A DNA stretch of 64,000 bases. It comes from Gongronella butleri (Eukaryota > Mucoromycota > Mucoromycetes > Mucorales > Cunninghamellaceae). Both the position numbers and the translations under genes were made by a program. Positions 10,561 to 24,398 of this stretch are shown one piece after another. Positions within the stretch are counted from its first letter, which is position 1. The number at the start of each line of letters is the position of its first letter. The notes under the pieces are model-generated. The model did not search any database. It was not told where the DNA came from and worked only from the letters and a program-made list of their open reading frames with translations. The stretch lies in NCBI GenBank assembly GCA_025201375.1, contig JAIWZP010000010.1, positions 124,001 through 188,000 on the forward strand. Direction: 5' to 3'.

Positions 10561-13200
10561 CATTGTCTAAAATTTGGCTTTGATCGCTCCTTCCTCGAAA
10601 ACGGCCTGATCGACCTCCGATTTTTATTGCAGATTGGCTTAGAAAGAAGATGTCAATGCATCGAATGACATGACTCTCAAGCCCCCAGTGTGTAGGTTGC
10701 CAAATGGATTTGAGAGACTAGTCTGGGCCTGAGCCTCTCAAAGCAGGGGACCCTCCACATGCATTTTGACCTGACCCACCTTTTTTTTTTCTAAATTTGA
10801 AAAAAAATTTGTCACCAAGGACTCATCGTAGCTCCACAAAACTTTTACATTTAATGGATGTTGCTCCTCTCTTCTCAGAAAAAAATAAAAATCTAAAGGT
10901 CAATCATGTGGTTTGTCGGGAAACACGGCATTGCTGAAATTTTGGCAGTAGCGCGTTTTTGTAAAAATCATTTCGCGGTATAATCATGATTCGATCATCG
11001 CTAAACTTTGCCACTTGGCTTTTTCAGCGTCTCTCTTTGAAAGAAAAATTAAAAAACTAGATGTTGATCGGGCCGTTTTCGTGGCATGCGCCGTTTTCAA
11101 GAAGTGGCACAAATCCATGGATGACCAACACAAATCATGAATCGATTGCCTCCCAACCTTTGCCCTTTGACTATTTCGCCGCGCCTTATTCAACAACACA
11201 ACATGAAACCCCAAGATTGACTGGATCGCTTTGCAGATGAATTCGAAATCTCGACATTTTTACTGTACAAATGCAGAATTAAATACTGTACCACAGATCA
11301 TCATCATGGTTGGGTGGCCCAAAATCTACACATAATGTTTTATCATCATACCGACGCAACTCTTTCTGAACCGTTCAAACCAGGAGTCGACCGAGTCATT
11401 GTGCAGATGAATCCAAAATTCTGACATTTCCACAAATCCGGCACGAGTCTCTCAAAATATTTTGTGGATCGCGGTGAAATGGCACCACCGATCGAAAGAG
11501 ACGCACTCGGGTTTCATTTCCTGATTGTTTGCTTGCCCGATGGATGACCTTTGCCCGCTTGCAAAAGTCGATTAAATATTGGATAAATGTTCAAACTTGC
11601 TTTTCTCGACAACTGGAAAAATAACCAACGATGTTTTTAACATGTCAAATGCTGCTACTGTATGTACTGAATCTCCACCGAATGAAACAAGTTTCACGGC
11701 TACGGTATCTGATCAAAACTGGCCGAGGAAGTACACTTTTTCAACAAAAAGTTCAATGGCGATTTGCTCGACAACTGTCTAGTCAACCCCGATTTTTAGT
11801 TCATTTTTAATAAAAACAGGGGGGCAAAGCATCTAATGGGATGACTTGCAGGGCGCTAGCTTGGGTTTTAACTTTTTGCATCGGTCATTTCGCCAGCTTG
11901 CAGCTCATTCTACAGCGCACAAAAACCTGCAAAAAAAAATGCAGTAAAAAAATTCCACGCAATTTACGTACGCACCTAAATTTGGAAGTGTCAAACCTTA
12001 AATTTTTGCAAAAAATCTTGCCTAAAGTAGGCACTTTTCTCAGTCGATCGCCGTTCATGCGTCACTGTTTGGGGTTTTTTTACGAAAGTTGGAGTGACCT
12101 GTCATTTTGTCTGCCAATAACAAATTGTCGGAGATACCTGTTTGGGATGCATTGATCACTCGGAGTTCGAAATTTCCCAAATTTGGCACTTTCTGAGGTT
12201 GAAAAGTGTGACCCCTGAATTTTTTAAAAGTGGTCGTAGCGCGTTGGTGTTTTAAGATTTTTTGTTGCAAATTTTGTGCTGATGAACGCGATGCAGCTGT
12301 TTCTGTGCGGGATCGACCGTACAGATGGCGAGATGGTTACAAAATAGAGCAAAATTGGCGTTTTTGGAATTTGTAGGTTCAAAAAAATCGGGTGTACTGT
12401 ATCCATCCCAAGCATTGGGTCACAACTCCACCCGTGACGCGACTTTTACCGGCGGGCAAGTAGGCTGTAAAAAAATTTCTGGAGGCACATCAACGAGCTG
12501 AAAAATATGGGGAAAATGTTTTCGCAAGGCAAACTTCTGATCTGTTCGTCGTGACGCGTTGCTGTAAGCAGCAAACTTGATGAACTATTACTGTATTACA
12601 GTACCGTGCAGATGAATAAGTTTCAGGCAGCTGATCGGCCAGTGGGTTGACGAGACCAAGTCATTTCCCCCTTGGAATCTCAAACGTGTCAAGAAAATTC
12701 ACCACTGAATGCTCCGTGGCTGTTCGTCGCTGCAACCAGCAAATGAAAAAGCCAGATTGTACTCGCTTAGTATCATAAATTGAAGAGGATGGTCTACAGT
12801 AAGAGGTAAGCCTTTCAATTTCCAAAAAAAGGTGAAAAGTTGATTTTTTACCACTGCAAAAAGTCTGTTCAGCAAACGGTAAAGCTTCACTAAAAGCGAA
12901 AAAGTTGTAGCAAACTTTGTGTTACTCGTGGTTGCTGTTTTGTGAAAATTAAATCTCGGCAAGGGCGTGCAAATGCCTCAAAAATCGAATGTTTAAAACG
13001 GTTTGTCAAGGGCAAAATTTTTTTTATGCATGAACATGCCCTGCCAATTGCCGCAGCAAAGAAGCGCGCGTTGAAATTGGATCGGAGTCGGGAAAGCCAC
13101 AATTTCAAGGCGAGCCTGTCACTTTTTGGCTTTTTTTCATTCTCGACTTTGCTCATTCTTGTTTTTGTTTCCCGTTTTTTCTTCTTCTTCTTGTTCTCCA

Positions 13201-14497
13201 ATGGTGTCTATTCAGGACAATACCGGGCTGCTGCCTCCGTTTCAGCTGACGGCGAACATCAGCTTTGGGTTTGAAGATCAATACGTGTTTGATGTGACGG
13301 CCAATTCGCAATACGTGATTGCGTCGGCGTCCGACCATCTTGTGCGGTTGTATGACGCGGCGACGCTGCAGCCTGTGCAGTCGCTGCCCTTCCACGACAG
13401 ACGCATTTCGAAAATGAAGCTGTACAGCGACCAATATCTGTTTACGGCATCCGAGGACGGCAAACTCGCTCGTTGGGACCTCCGTGCCCAGGCGACTGCG
13501 CCAGTGCAAGTGTTTCAATGTAAGCAAAACGTGCAAAGCGCGACACAACCAATGTAGACTGACCAATTGGTCTTCACGCTTATTAGACAACCGGCCGTTA
13601 TCCGCGTTTGACGTCAATTGCAATGATACCATGGCGGTCGCCGGCACGCTCAACGAGGACGTGATCCAAACCTCGGAATTGGCCTTTTTCGACACCCGCG
13701 CGTCGACGCTTTTGCACAAGTTTGAGGAGTCCCACGGCGATGATGTGACGGACGTAAGGGAAAACTTTGTTTTTTGACGCGGAAAAGCGCTCATTTTCTT
13801 TCTTTTATTTTCCTGGCAAATGAATGCAGATCCAATGCCACCCGAGCATTCCATCGCAGCTGATTTCATGCTCTACGGACGGCCTGGTCAACAGCTACGA
13901 TGTCAAGGATTTTGACGAGGAGGAGGATATGCTTGCTGTTGTCAATTCCGGCTCGTCGGTCAGCAAAGCCGGCTACTTTGGCCCCGACGCCAATTATATG
14001 TTTTACCTGACGCACCTGGAGACGTTTGCCTTGTACACACTGGAGGTAAATACAGGCATTGACAAGACAAGACAAAGGGCGTGCGACTGAAGCGTTTTTT
14101 GTTATCTTTGCATTCTAGGGCGATCTTGTGTGTGACTATGGCCAGCTGAAGCAGATCCCGGGCGTCGACTATGCCATTGATTGTCTTTTTGACCAGTCGA
14201 CCAGCCGACTCTACTTGGCGACCGGCGACAACAAGTAAGATTTTCGCGCAAAAAGCGCGTATTTTCACGCGTCGACTGCGCCACCGATACTCACGTCTCT
14301 CTCTCTTTTTTTTGCCTTGCAGTGGCACGGTCACTCTGTTCCACGTTAACATTAACGAATTGCAGCGATGCCAGGTGTTGTCTGGCGGGCACACAGACGT
14401 TGTGCGCTCGATTTATTGGAATCACGCGTCCCAAAGCATCCTGACCGGCGGCGAGGACGGGCACATGTGCGCGTGGCAAGGCGTCGCGCATGCTTAG
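13201..14497 (+). CDS. WD40 repeat protein, WDR89-like
   Basis: Beta-propeller protein most like the WDR89 family, whose role is not well defined; some homologues are linked to ribosome biogenesis. Exons 13201-13519, 13587-13753, 13830-14045, 14119-14234 and 14323-14497 give 330 residues. WD-type repeats are visible: ASASDHLVRLYDAATLQPV, FTASEDGKLARWDLRAQ, ISCSTDGLVNSYDVKDF, LYLATGDNNGTVTLFHV, and a last repeat SGGHTDVVRSIYW followed by TGGEDGHMCAWQ. The SGGHxD..R..W...S..LTGGED block near the C-terminus is the feature that points to WDR89. Introns are 67-88 bases with GT-AG ends, and GCTCATTTT branch-like words occur in some of them. The ATG follows a T-rich leader. Confidence 0.83.
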
Positions 14498-14621
14498 ACA
14501 TATCTCTAATTTTTTTTTTTTTGCCTCGTTTATGCCATTCATACCAACCTCATCCCCATTTAAATTCGCATCCGACTAGAAAGATTAGCAATATGAACTT
14601 TTAATATTATGAATCGTGTGT

Positions 14622-16543
14622 CTATGGGCAGTAGCCGGGCACCGCAAACGGGCACGGTGCGTTCTTTGGTCGCTCGCATGTCTTTGGGCACTTTGCGGGG
14701 CTAATTGGCGCATAAAACGGAAAAAAGGGAGCAAATACATGAGAATGCCATTCTTTTAGATCTCTTTTTTTTTTTTTTTTTTTTTTTTCAAAAGGGAGGT
14801 TGAGCTTTACCAAGGGATGTAAATCTTTGGGCAGGCCTGCAGCGGTGTGGTGTCTTTGCTGTTGGCAATGGACGAAGCCGGGGCAACTTGGGAATTGGCA
14901 TTGGCGACCGGTTTCAATGGCGGCACCGGGATGGACGGGCGTGTCTGCGAATACTCTGGTTGTTGGGCGTGCGGGTGTGGCACTGGCGGCTGGGCATCGT
15001 CGCCATTGGCGGCGTCATTTTCTTCCCCGTGGCGCTCCGTGGGCATTGCTGGCTGTTGTTGTTCTTTCTGCTGCTGCTTGATCAATTCCAGCAACGACTC
15101 CTCGTCGTGGAGGACCCCCTGGGCGTCGTGAATCAGCTTGTTTTGCCCGTCAATCAAGGCCTGCACCTTGGTACTCAGCTGTTCATAAATCAGTGCCGAT
15201 GGCTCACCCTTGTCCTTGTCTGTCGCTGGGATCGTCAGCACCGCTGGCGGTGCCGGCACCTCGCTCGGGCACTTTGGCGGGTAAAGATGTGGACATGGCA
15301 CGTTGTTTGGGTAAATGCAGCTCTTAAGGCACTCAGGAGGACTAGAAACGGAAGGGGGAAAAAAACAAGGAGAGAAACGCGCAAAAAGTGACGCGTCAGG
15401 GGGGCATGTTACACAAAAGGGGTGAGTGCGCCACGGAACAGGGGATGAGGGATATTTTTTTTTCTTACCAAGGAATGATCATGTCGATGCAAAAGACGGC
15501 TTCCTCCTCATCTTGGTTGATAATATCGTCAAATGTGCCTGTGTCGGACTCGTCCGCCTCGCGATGTGCTTTGCCTTGCTGTGCACTAGCAGAGACCACG
15601 GCGGCGGCATCATTGGAGGCGACGGCCGCGCTCACGCTAGCGGCGGCGCTCTGATCCGCCACGGAAGCATCGTTTTCGTCGTTTTCGCTCCTTTCCTCCT
15701 CTTCCACTTGGTCGAGTCGCCGGGGTACAATATGACGTCGATTGAGCGCGGCGCGTTCGCGCTGTCGTTGCTGGCGTTGCGAGCCAACGGCCGGCGCCGT
15801 AGATGTTGTGCCATTTGGGGCATCGACATCGGCTTCGGTATTGGCATTGGCGCTGTCGCCATTGATGGTCGTCGTGTCGGTGCTGATGCTGGTGCTGGTG
15901 ATGGTGCTGCTATCGCCATTGGCTTCCTTGTTTGGGCAAACGGGCTCGCCAGCGTAGGGGCAGCATGGATCGGCGTTTGGATAGAAGCAGTCCTCGGCAC
16001 ATGCCTCTGGGCACGGCGTCACAGGGCAATTGGCGCGATCAAAGCCGGCGGGGCAATCATCCTCGCACGTTGGCACGCCCAAAAACGGACAGCACGGTGG
16101 GCCATGATATTTGCATGAATGAGGACACGCGTCAGGACTAGAGAAAAAAATAAAAAAAAATAAATAAATTGCCGATCAGGTACGGATCTCCCCTTTTTTT
16201 TATGACGTACCAAGGCATTGCGCGCACCAGGCACTGAATGCCAAAGCAATACGCCTGACATACCGGCCGCCCGCTGTTTTCACAGCCATTGGAAGCCGGA
16301 TACGCGCAAGTTTGATGTTCAGGGCAATCAGGGCACTTTAGACTATATCTTGGGCACGTCACTGCTCCGTGTCAAGGAATAGGGAGTCAAAAAAGCAAAA
16401 AATAAAAAAATAAAAAAATGAGATTCATCGCGTCCTTTTTTTTTTGTGTTTCCTGGCCTTGGAGTGTGGGGTCGATTACCATTCGTGGCAGCCATCATGC
16501 TTGTCAGGCTAAATCCAATTGCAAACGTGAGCCACTTCATCAT
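14622..16543 (-). CDS. Secreted cysteine-rich modular protein (novel repeat)
   Basis: Predicted secreted or cell-surface protein of unknown function. Exons in coding order: 16543-16480, 16361-16211, 16137-15469, 15341-14811, 14700-14622; 497 residues. The N-terminus is a signal peptide (MMKWLTFAIGFSLTSMMAAT). The rest carries at least five modules of the form C-P-x2-C-x3-C-x6-C-[CP]...C, for example CPDACPHSCKYHGPPCCP, CPEACAEDCFYPNADPCCP, CPPECLKSCIYPNNVPCP and CPAKCPKTCERPKNAPCP, with a variant at the start (CPDCPEHQTCAYPASNGC). Two long hydrophilic, Ala/Ser/Glu/Gln-rich spacers separate the modules. Introns 2, 3 and 4 all split the first Cys codon of a module after its second base, right after Pro. 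I recognise no named family; metal binding, wall association or adhesion are guesses. Confidence 0.8.
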
Positions 16544-16892
16544 GTAAAAAGGAGACTGACAGTGTGGGGAATAGCAGGAAGAAAAGAAAAAAAAAAGAAA
16601 AAAGGAAAAAAAGGGGTAAAACCAAGACGCCTATGAAGTTGCCGCTCTCCATCTGCAGCATAGAGGTGTTGTGCTGGCTTTTGATCCGTCGCCCCCATCC
16701 CATCCCGCGTCTCCTTGAAGAATGTTGGGCGAGACCACACTTTTGCTAGGTTCTTTTCTTTTTTTTTTTTTTTTTATTGAACAACTGGAGCAAATGGGAC
16801 AAAAAAAAAAAAGGCTTGCGAAACCGAAGATGCGGATTAGAAGATTAAAAGAAGGGAAAGGGGGTGGCGATACACGATAAGATGAGGGCCAA

Positions 16893-18971
<2,079 letters not shown>

Positions 18972-20626
18972 AGGGGTTCAAAAGGAAAGAAAAATATAGG
19001 GCAGGGCAGGGATGAAATGAAAAAAAGAAGTAAAAAAAGGCAAAAGAGAGAGAGAAAGAGAAAAAAAGTCAAAAAGAGAGAGAGGGGAAAGGATGGAATG
19101 AAAAAGGAACGACGAGCAGGTTTTTTTTTTATAGAAAATGAGAGTGGGAGCGCGAGGTAAAAAAAAAAATCGTACAGCGTGGTGCAGTACGTCAACCCGT
19201 AACGTAAAGCAGGAGGGGAATAAAAAAAAAGAAGAAAAGGGAAAGCAAACGACCGGTCTGCAGAGAGAGAGAGCGACAAATGAAATAGAGAGAGAGAAAG
19301 AAAGGAGGAAGGGGAACAATGGGATTCAGAAAAGGAGCATTGGGTTGCATATCCAATCAGGGGGACGGATGACAGGTTTTCGTGCGACCATCAAATGGCA
19401 CAGCAATCCCCCTTTGAATTTTTTTTTTTTTTTTGGTCCAGCCTGCCAAATATCATGCTGAAAGCCTGGCCGTGCACTGTTTACGCGCATCATACTATCA
19501 CCAAAAAGAGCGAAATAAGCCGTTGAGCCCATGGAGAGCCACAGGGAGGGCCATCATGGAGCCAGAAGCCTGCGCTTACCAATGAGGTCTAATGGCATGA
19601 CACGCGCACGCGTCTGCATCTCATTTTCGTTTCCCTTTCCATCCATGCATTGTTTCTCCAAAAAGAAAAAGCGAGATAGAGAGCGAGCATGTGTGAGATT
19701 TGCCTGCATTGCGATGCGCAGCTGCAATGGGAGCACGATGCAATGTCTAGCATGGATGTGCTGAGGCCATCTTGCCGGTTTTGTTTCTTTTTTAGCTCAA
19801 TGGACGGATTTTCCATCACGCTTCACGGCTAAAAATAAACCTTGTCCCTGGCCTGACCGGTTCGCTTGGTAACGGTACAGAAAGGAGAGCGGGAGGCGCT
19901 TGGTTTAGGCTGAAACCCGATCACAGGGGGCCGTGTCAACCAAATCATCTCGCTGATCAAAGACAAACCGGGTAGCTCATTGCAGCAGACCCATGGAAAA
20001 TCATCAGTGAGAGCGAGAGAGATGGAACAAAGAGAGAGAGAGGAAAAAAAAAGGAGGCGCGACTGATGCGCGATCTGCATTGGTGGCATCCATTTGCCTT
20101 TTTTTTTTTTTTCTTTATGCTACTTTTTTTTATTTCGCGCCTGACGTCATGATCTGTTTAATGCCATTTGCTCTCATTCCAGCATGCACTTTTTGGGCGC
20201 TCATTGTGAATGTGTTTTGGGCGGAAAAGAAAAGAGACGATGCAGTCAAAAGCGCGTTATTTTTTTTTTTTTTTCAAAGTTTTCGTTCGACAGGCGGGCT
20301 GCATTCATTTTCCATGAACTTTATCTGCAACAATGGATGCAAGTCCTTCCCCCTCTGCCCCCTTCAGATGCATGCTACTCCAATGTGCTTTGTTTCTCCC
20401 AATTGCTCGCCTTTTTTTTTTTTTCTCACCGTCCCCCATGGCCACCTTTTTCGCCTCCCCATCCCGGCGCGCTCCTTTTCCCCAGCCCTGCATCACTCCT
20501 CTCTGTCACAATGGGCATAAGAACAAGACAGATTATCTTTTTTATTCAGAGAAAGAAAAAAATAAAGGTTTTTTTTTTAAAAAAAAAAGACGGAGAGGAG
20601 GCGGCGTTCCTTTTTTTTTACGCGTT
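18972..20626. other. Intergenic region with GA-rich and CT-rich low complexity
   Basis: No supported gene. It holds AG-rich simple sequence (about 18990-19300 and 20010-20060), several A and T runs, and T-rich stretches near 20100-20430. It covers the 5' flank of the kinase gene and the 3' flank of the metallothionein gene. Short open frames here are low-complexity translations. Confidence 0.6.
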
Positions 20627-20928
20627 TCACGCGCATTCGCAACTCGTGCAGCCAGATTCGCCGCAATCCTTGCATTGGCATGATCCGCCATTGGAGCTAT
20701 TTTTAAAAAAAAAAGGCGAGGATGAGCACACGCGACACTCGCGTAGGGGTGATTTTTGCCCCCCTTGCTTGCTTTCTCCACATGTTTCTCGCCCGCGTCT
20801 CACCTGCAACTGCATTTCGACGATGCATCTGCTGCCTCGCACTTGCACTCGTTGGCCTGGCACGCGCACTTGCCCTGCTCACACTTGCAATTGTCACCAC
20901 AGCAATCCGGCTTTCCAGTGTCGACCAT
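20627..20928 (-). CDS. Metallothionein (64 residues, 16 cysteines)
   Basis: Small cysteine-rich metal-binding protein that buffers copper, zinc or cadmium in the cytosol (family knowledge). Two exons, 20928-20804 and 20696-20627, are joined across a 107-base GT-AG intron that splits a Ser codon. The product starts MVDTGKPDCCGDNCKCEQGK and ends SGCTSCECA. It has 16 Cys in 64 residues, mostly as C-x-C and C-C pairs (KCEQGKCACQ, ECKCE, KCSCS, SCQCKDC), no aromatic residues, and a Cys-free linker (EAADASSK) between a Cys-dense N-terminal part and the C-terminal part. Each exon alone is far below usual ORF cut-offs, so automatic annotation would easily miss it. It is flanked on both sides by T/A palindromes. 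The next gene upstream on the same strand ends 164 bp away, which limits its promoter. Confidence 0.9.
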
Positions 20929-21092
20929 TGTTTTTTTTTTTTTTTAAAAAAAAATATCCAAGGGAAAGAAAAGAAGACAAGTCCAGAGAAGGAAAAAAAA
21001 ACACAACAATTGAGGCGTCTTTTATTGATTGCAGGTGTGACGCAAATAAACAAAGAGCTAAACCCACGTTTCAAGTCGGAAATGTTGACGTT

Positions 21093-22033
21093 TCAAGGCT
21101 TTTGCCCAGGCTTTTGGCCGACTGACTGCTTGCATGGCGGCGGGATGGGCGTGCTGGGGTCAATTTCCGGGTGCACGACGGTGCCGACCTTGAAATATTT
21201 GTGGTGATTTGCGTAAAAGCGCTTCCAATGGTCTACACCCTTGATCTGCGCAGGCGTCAGGCCGCGCAAATCGTGCGTCAAGTGTTCCTTGAAACAGCCC
21301 GTCACATACGCACGCGCCGCATCGCGCCCAGCAAAGTGGTTATAGGAACCACCCTGGTTTGTGAACAAAGCAAAGAAATAAAAAGGTAAAAAATCAAATA
21401 TTAGTTGGCCCATTGACATTCCCATGGGACGGCCCAGTGGCCCGCCGTTTGCTTACCCAGCCGTACCAGCCGCGACCTTGCGTCACATCAAACACGTCAC
21501 CGCTAACGTCAAAAATGACAACAAAAGTGAGAATGGCGCCATTCGCGCTCTGTGCGAGCCGCCATTTCGTCCCTTGCTTACTCAACCGCGAGATAAATGG
21601 GCAAATTCGGATTGCTGCCGTCGTACTTGAGCAGCTCGGCCTCGGTAAATATCTGTTGTCGTGCCTGTAAAAGAAGAAACGTGCACAAAAATGTGAGGTT
21701 TTATGCCATTGATGGGTTCGGTGTGCATAAAGTGGCATGCATGGTCTCTCCATGGATGTCATTTTCAGAAAGATGGGCTCTTACGGGCAGATATGTATGC
21801 TTATTCGTCCATTTGCCGCGATAGCCCCAAAGCCATGTCTCGGTGAGCAATTGCGAGCCCATAAAGAAAAAGACAACGACCCAAAAGAGCGCGATCAGGG
21901 CCGTCTTGGCATAGGACGCGGCAGCGCCCGAGGATTTGTTCTTTGGCGTCGAGGACGACGCGGGTATCGGTGCTGAGGCATTAGCGTCGCCTGTGTGGGG
22001 TGTGGTGCCCGTTTTACGTTGGGTGACGGTCAT
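21093..22033 (-). CDS. MAPR / cytochrome b5-like heme-binding protein (neuferricin/PGRMC-like)
   Basis: Membrane-anchored protein with a cytochrome b5-like heme/steroid-binding domain of the MAPR class, in which members bind heme and influence sterol and P450 metabolism (family knowledge). Exons in coding order: 22033-21785, 21664-21582, 21502-21457, 21353-21093; 212 residues. There is a Thr/Ser/Pro-rich head, one membrane span (TALIALFWVVVFFFMGSQLL, about 44-63), then the b5-like domain (about 87-185) with IFTEAELLKYDGSN, PIYLAVDGDVFDVTQGRGWY, GGSYNHFAGRDAARAYV and LTPAQIKGVDHWKRFY. The GDVFDVT...YG...Y..FAGRDA core is the class signature. The neuferricin/neudesin side of the family fits best because of the long insertion after the core. 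The start is 461 bp from the divergent SUR2 start. Confidence 0.88.
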
Positions 22034-22494
22034 ACTGGTCAAAAAAAAAAAAAAAATGCAAGAAAGAAATGGCTGCCTCGACTTTGTAAAGCCCGCCGCT
22101 CGGCCAGTCGCGCGCACAACCCAAATCTCAGATAGATTGGCGGGCGAATGAGCACGAGGCGGCGAGCGGTTTATCTATTTTCCGATTTTTTTTCTTTCTT
22201 TCACCATTTCCATTGTGTTGAGCAAGAACCTGTCCATTTTTCTGCCTATGGGCATAGCATTGAGCAAGGAGAATCAATGGGCAAAATGTGGCATTGGTTG
22301 CTTTTCAAGGAAACCTCGTAAATGACAAAATGAAGGCGCCAAATCTTGGCCAATGGGAGCGACAGGCAAAGCAAAAAAAAAAAAAAAAATCCAATCACGT
22401 GGCGCGGCGGACTCAAAAGGGGGATATCAGGACGGGGCGGCGGGCAATTGCAACTCTCTTTTTTTTCTTTCTCCTTTCTTTTATTGTCAAAAGT
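22034..22494. promoter_or_regulatory. Divergent promoter of MAPR-like gene and SUR2
   Basis: Shared upstream region. Seen in it: a CCAAT box in GGCCAATGGGAGC (about 22350) and CCAATCACGTGGC (about 22391), which puts a CCAAT box next to a CACGTG E-box. CACGTG is the site class bound by bHLH factors such as Cbf1, Tye7 or sterol/lipid regulators in fungi. A pyrimidine-rich leader precedes the SUR2 ATG. Factor assignment is inference. Confidence 0.5.
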
Positions 22495-23848
22495 ATGAAT
22501 TCTGTCATAGAGGGTTTGGTCAGCGACCTGCAGCGAGCGTTTGCCAACCCATGGAAAGACGAGGTGCTTGCCATGTGGTTGCCTGTTGCCGTGTACTGGG
22601 TGTACAGTCTTATGTATCACTTTTTGATGAAGGCCGAGATCCCGTTTTTTGAGCAGTTCCGTCTGCATGATCCCCAGGAGGGTGACAAGCGCAACCGAGT
22701 GTCTGTCAAGCGGGTGTTGGCCATGGTCGCATTTCAGCAAATCACACAAATGCTTCTTAGCATCCTCGTTCTCCACCCCGAGCAACCCGACCAGGTGGTA
22801 GCACACAGAGAAATGGCCCTTGCACGCTATTTTGCCATTGCATTGCACCTTGTCCGACCCGTCCCCATGGCCTCGCACGAACACGTTGCCATGCTCATCT
22901 CACGCGCCATGTATTATGCGCTCATCCCAGCCATGCAATTCTTCCTCGCCATGTAAGGAATCAAAAAGAAAAAGAGATAGAGAAATGGAGAAAAAGTTGG
23001 GTGATCGCCGGAGACATTGGCCGATGAATTGAAATGAATTGGTGGGGGGGGATTGTGAGTGTGTGTGTGTGTGTGCAAAAAAAGGGGGGGGGAGACGGGC
23101 CTGGGCACCCCCATTGTCTGCGGCAAAAGGAGCTAATTTTCTTTCTTTTTTTTTTTTTGCCAGGGTGATTCTGGATGCGCATCAATATTTCCTGCACCGG
23201 CTGTTCCACATGAACAAATTCCTTTACAAGCATTTCCACTCGCACCACCACCGATTATACGTCCCCTATGCTTTTGGCGCCTTGTATAACCATCCGCTCG
23301 AGGGTCTCCTTCTCGATAGTCTTGGCGCTGCCATGGCCTCGGAAATCATGTGCATGACACCGCGCATGTGCATCTACTTTTTCACCTTTTCCACGCTCAA
23401 AACAGGTACAAAAAGTCCAATGGCATCGAAAATAGACGAAAAAAGAAGCAAAAGAAGCAAAAAGGCACCAGTTGCATTGAATGGCTCACTGACCACCTCC
23501 CTTGCAATTTTTTCCCCCTTGTCTCTTTTATTAGTGGATGATCATTGTGGCTACGCGTTCCCTTGGAACCCCCTGCAATTCCTCTTTGCGAATAATGTCG
23601 AATAGTAAGTTCAGGATACAAAAAGGTCGCGACGCGCTGAAAAATAGAAAAAAAATTGAAGCTGACACACTTTTTTTTTTTTTTTTTTTTTTTGCCTTTT
23701 GCGTAGCCACAATGTGCACCACCAGCCGTACGGAATTAAGCACAACTTCTCGCAGCCATATTTCACGTTTTGGGACAAGCTTCTGGGCACAGAAATGCAA
23801 AAACCACGTGCGTCCAAAGCCGCCAAGCTCAATGGCAAGGCGCAATGA
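22495..23848 (+). CDS. SUR2: Sphinganine C4-hydroxylase, Sur2-like (fatty acid hydroxylase superfamily)
   Basis: ER membrane di-iron enzyme that hydroxylates C4 of sphinganine or dihydroceramide to form phytosphingosine-type bases. Exons 22495-22952, 23164-23405, 23535-23604 and 23707-23848 give 303 residues. The histidine clusters are all present: HRLFH (164-168), HFHSHHH (176-182) and YHNVHHQ (257-263), plus the fungal motif YNHPLEGLLLD. Membrane segments lie at about 25-45, 70-90 and 140-158 and after the second His box. FDKLLGT-type ending (TFWDKLLGTEMQKP) is typical of the family. Introns are GT-AG with long T runs before the acceptor. A related sterol desaturase function cannot be fully excluded, but spacing and the C-terminus favour Sur2. 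Confidence 0.88.
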
Positions 23849-24398
23849 GCTCGCTTTCTCTTTTTAATTGTACTCTTATCCCTCCTCCCTCCTTTCTCCT
23901 CTCTCTGCATCTCCTTTGCCTTCACTTTGTCTCGTGTCGTGTCTAATCCCCCACTCTGTCCCATTTTTTTTCTTATAATCGTGTTGTCTTGCGCGTCTCA
24001 TACCTCGTAGTCTCTATTTTTTTACGCATCCCCCTTTTTTTTATAATTACATTTGTTTCTCAGCTGGTCTTGCCCTGTCTCTCCCCTATTTTTTTTGTCT
24101 CCCCCCTCCATGCATTCAATTCAGATTAAAAAACATTAGTCTAATCGTTTCCAAACATGTGGTTTGTGACAATTGGCAGCAAATAGCCTTTTGCACGCGG
24201 ATCAAACAGACATTGCGCCGTGAAATTCGAATACGGAACAACAAGCTCAGCAAATTTCACTCTTCCTGCAACACTCCGATGATGTTGAATATTCATTCGC
24301 AATCGAGCAAAAAAAAAAAAAAAAAAAAAAAAGGCGCAGGACGATCAAGTAATGAATTCGTAATATGTACAATGTGGTTTTTTTTTTTATTCGCGAAT
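23849..24398. other. Convergent 3' intergenic region
   Basis: 3' flanks of SUR2 (+) and POL2 (-). CT-rich on the plus strand from 23870 to 24115, then AT-rich with an A run of 23 near 24310-24332. No gene is seen. Confidence 0.6.

Larger units (their letters stand above)
7550..13200. other. Long AT-rich intergenic region, no supported gene
   Basis: Over 5.6 kb I find no reading frame that I can tie to a family or splice into a convincing gene. The left part (7550-8120) has A and T runs. The 8130-9060 part is less AT-rich and has an unexplained minus-strand frame (separate entry). From 9060 to about 13,120 the DNA is AT-rich with many short imperfect repeats, for example copies of a CAGATGAATYC-type word near 11234 and 11405, and a T run of 46. 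The last 80 bases before 13201 are T-rich and are the likely WDR89 promoter. Confidence 0.6.
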
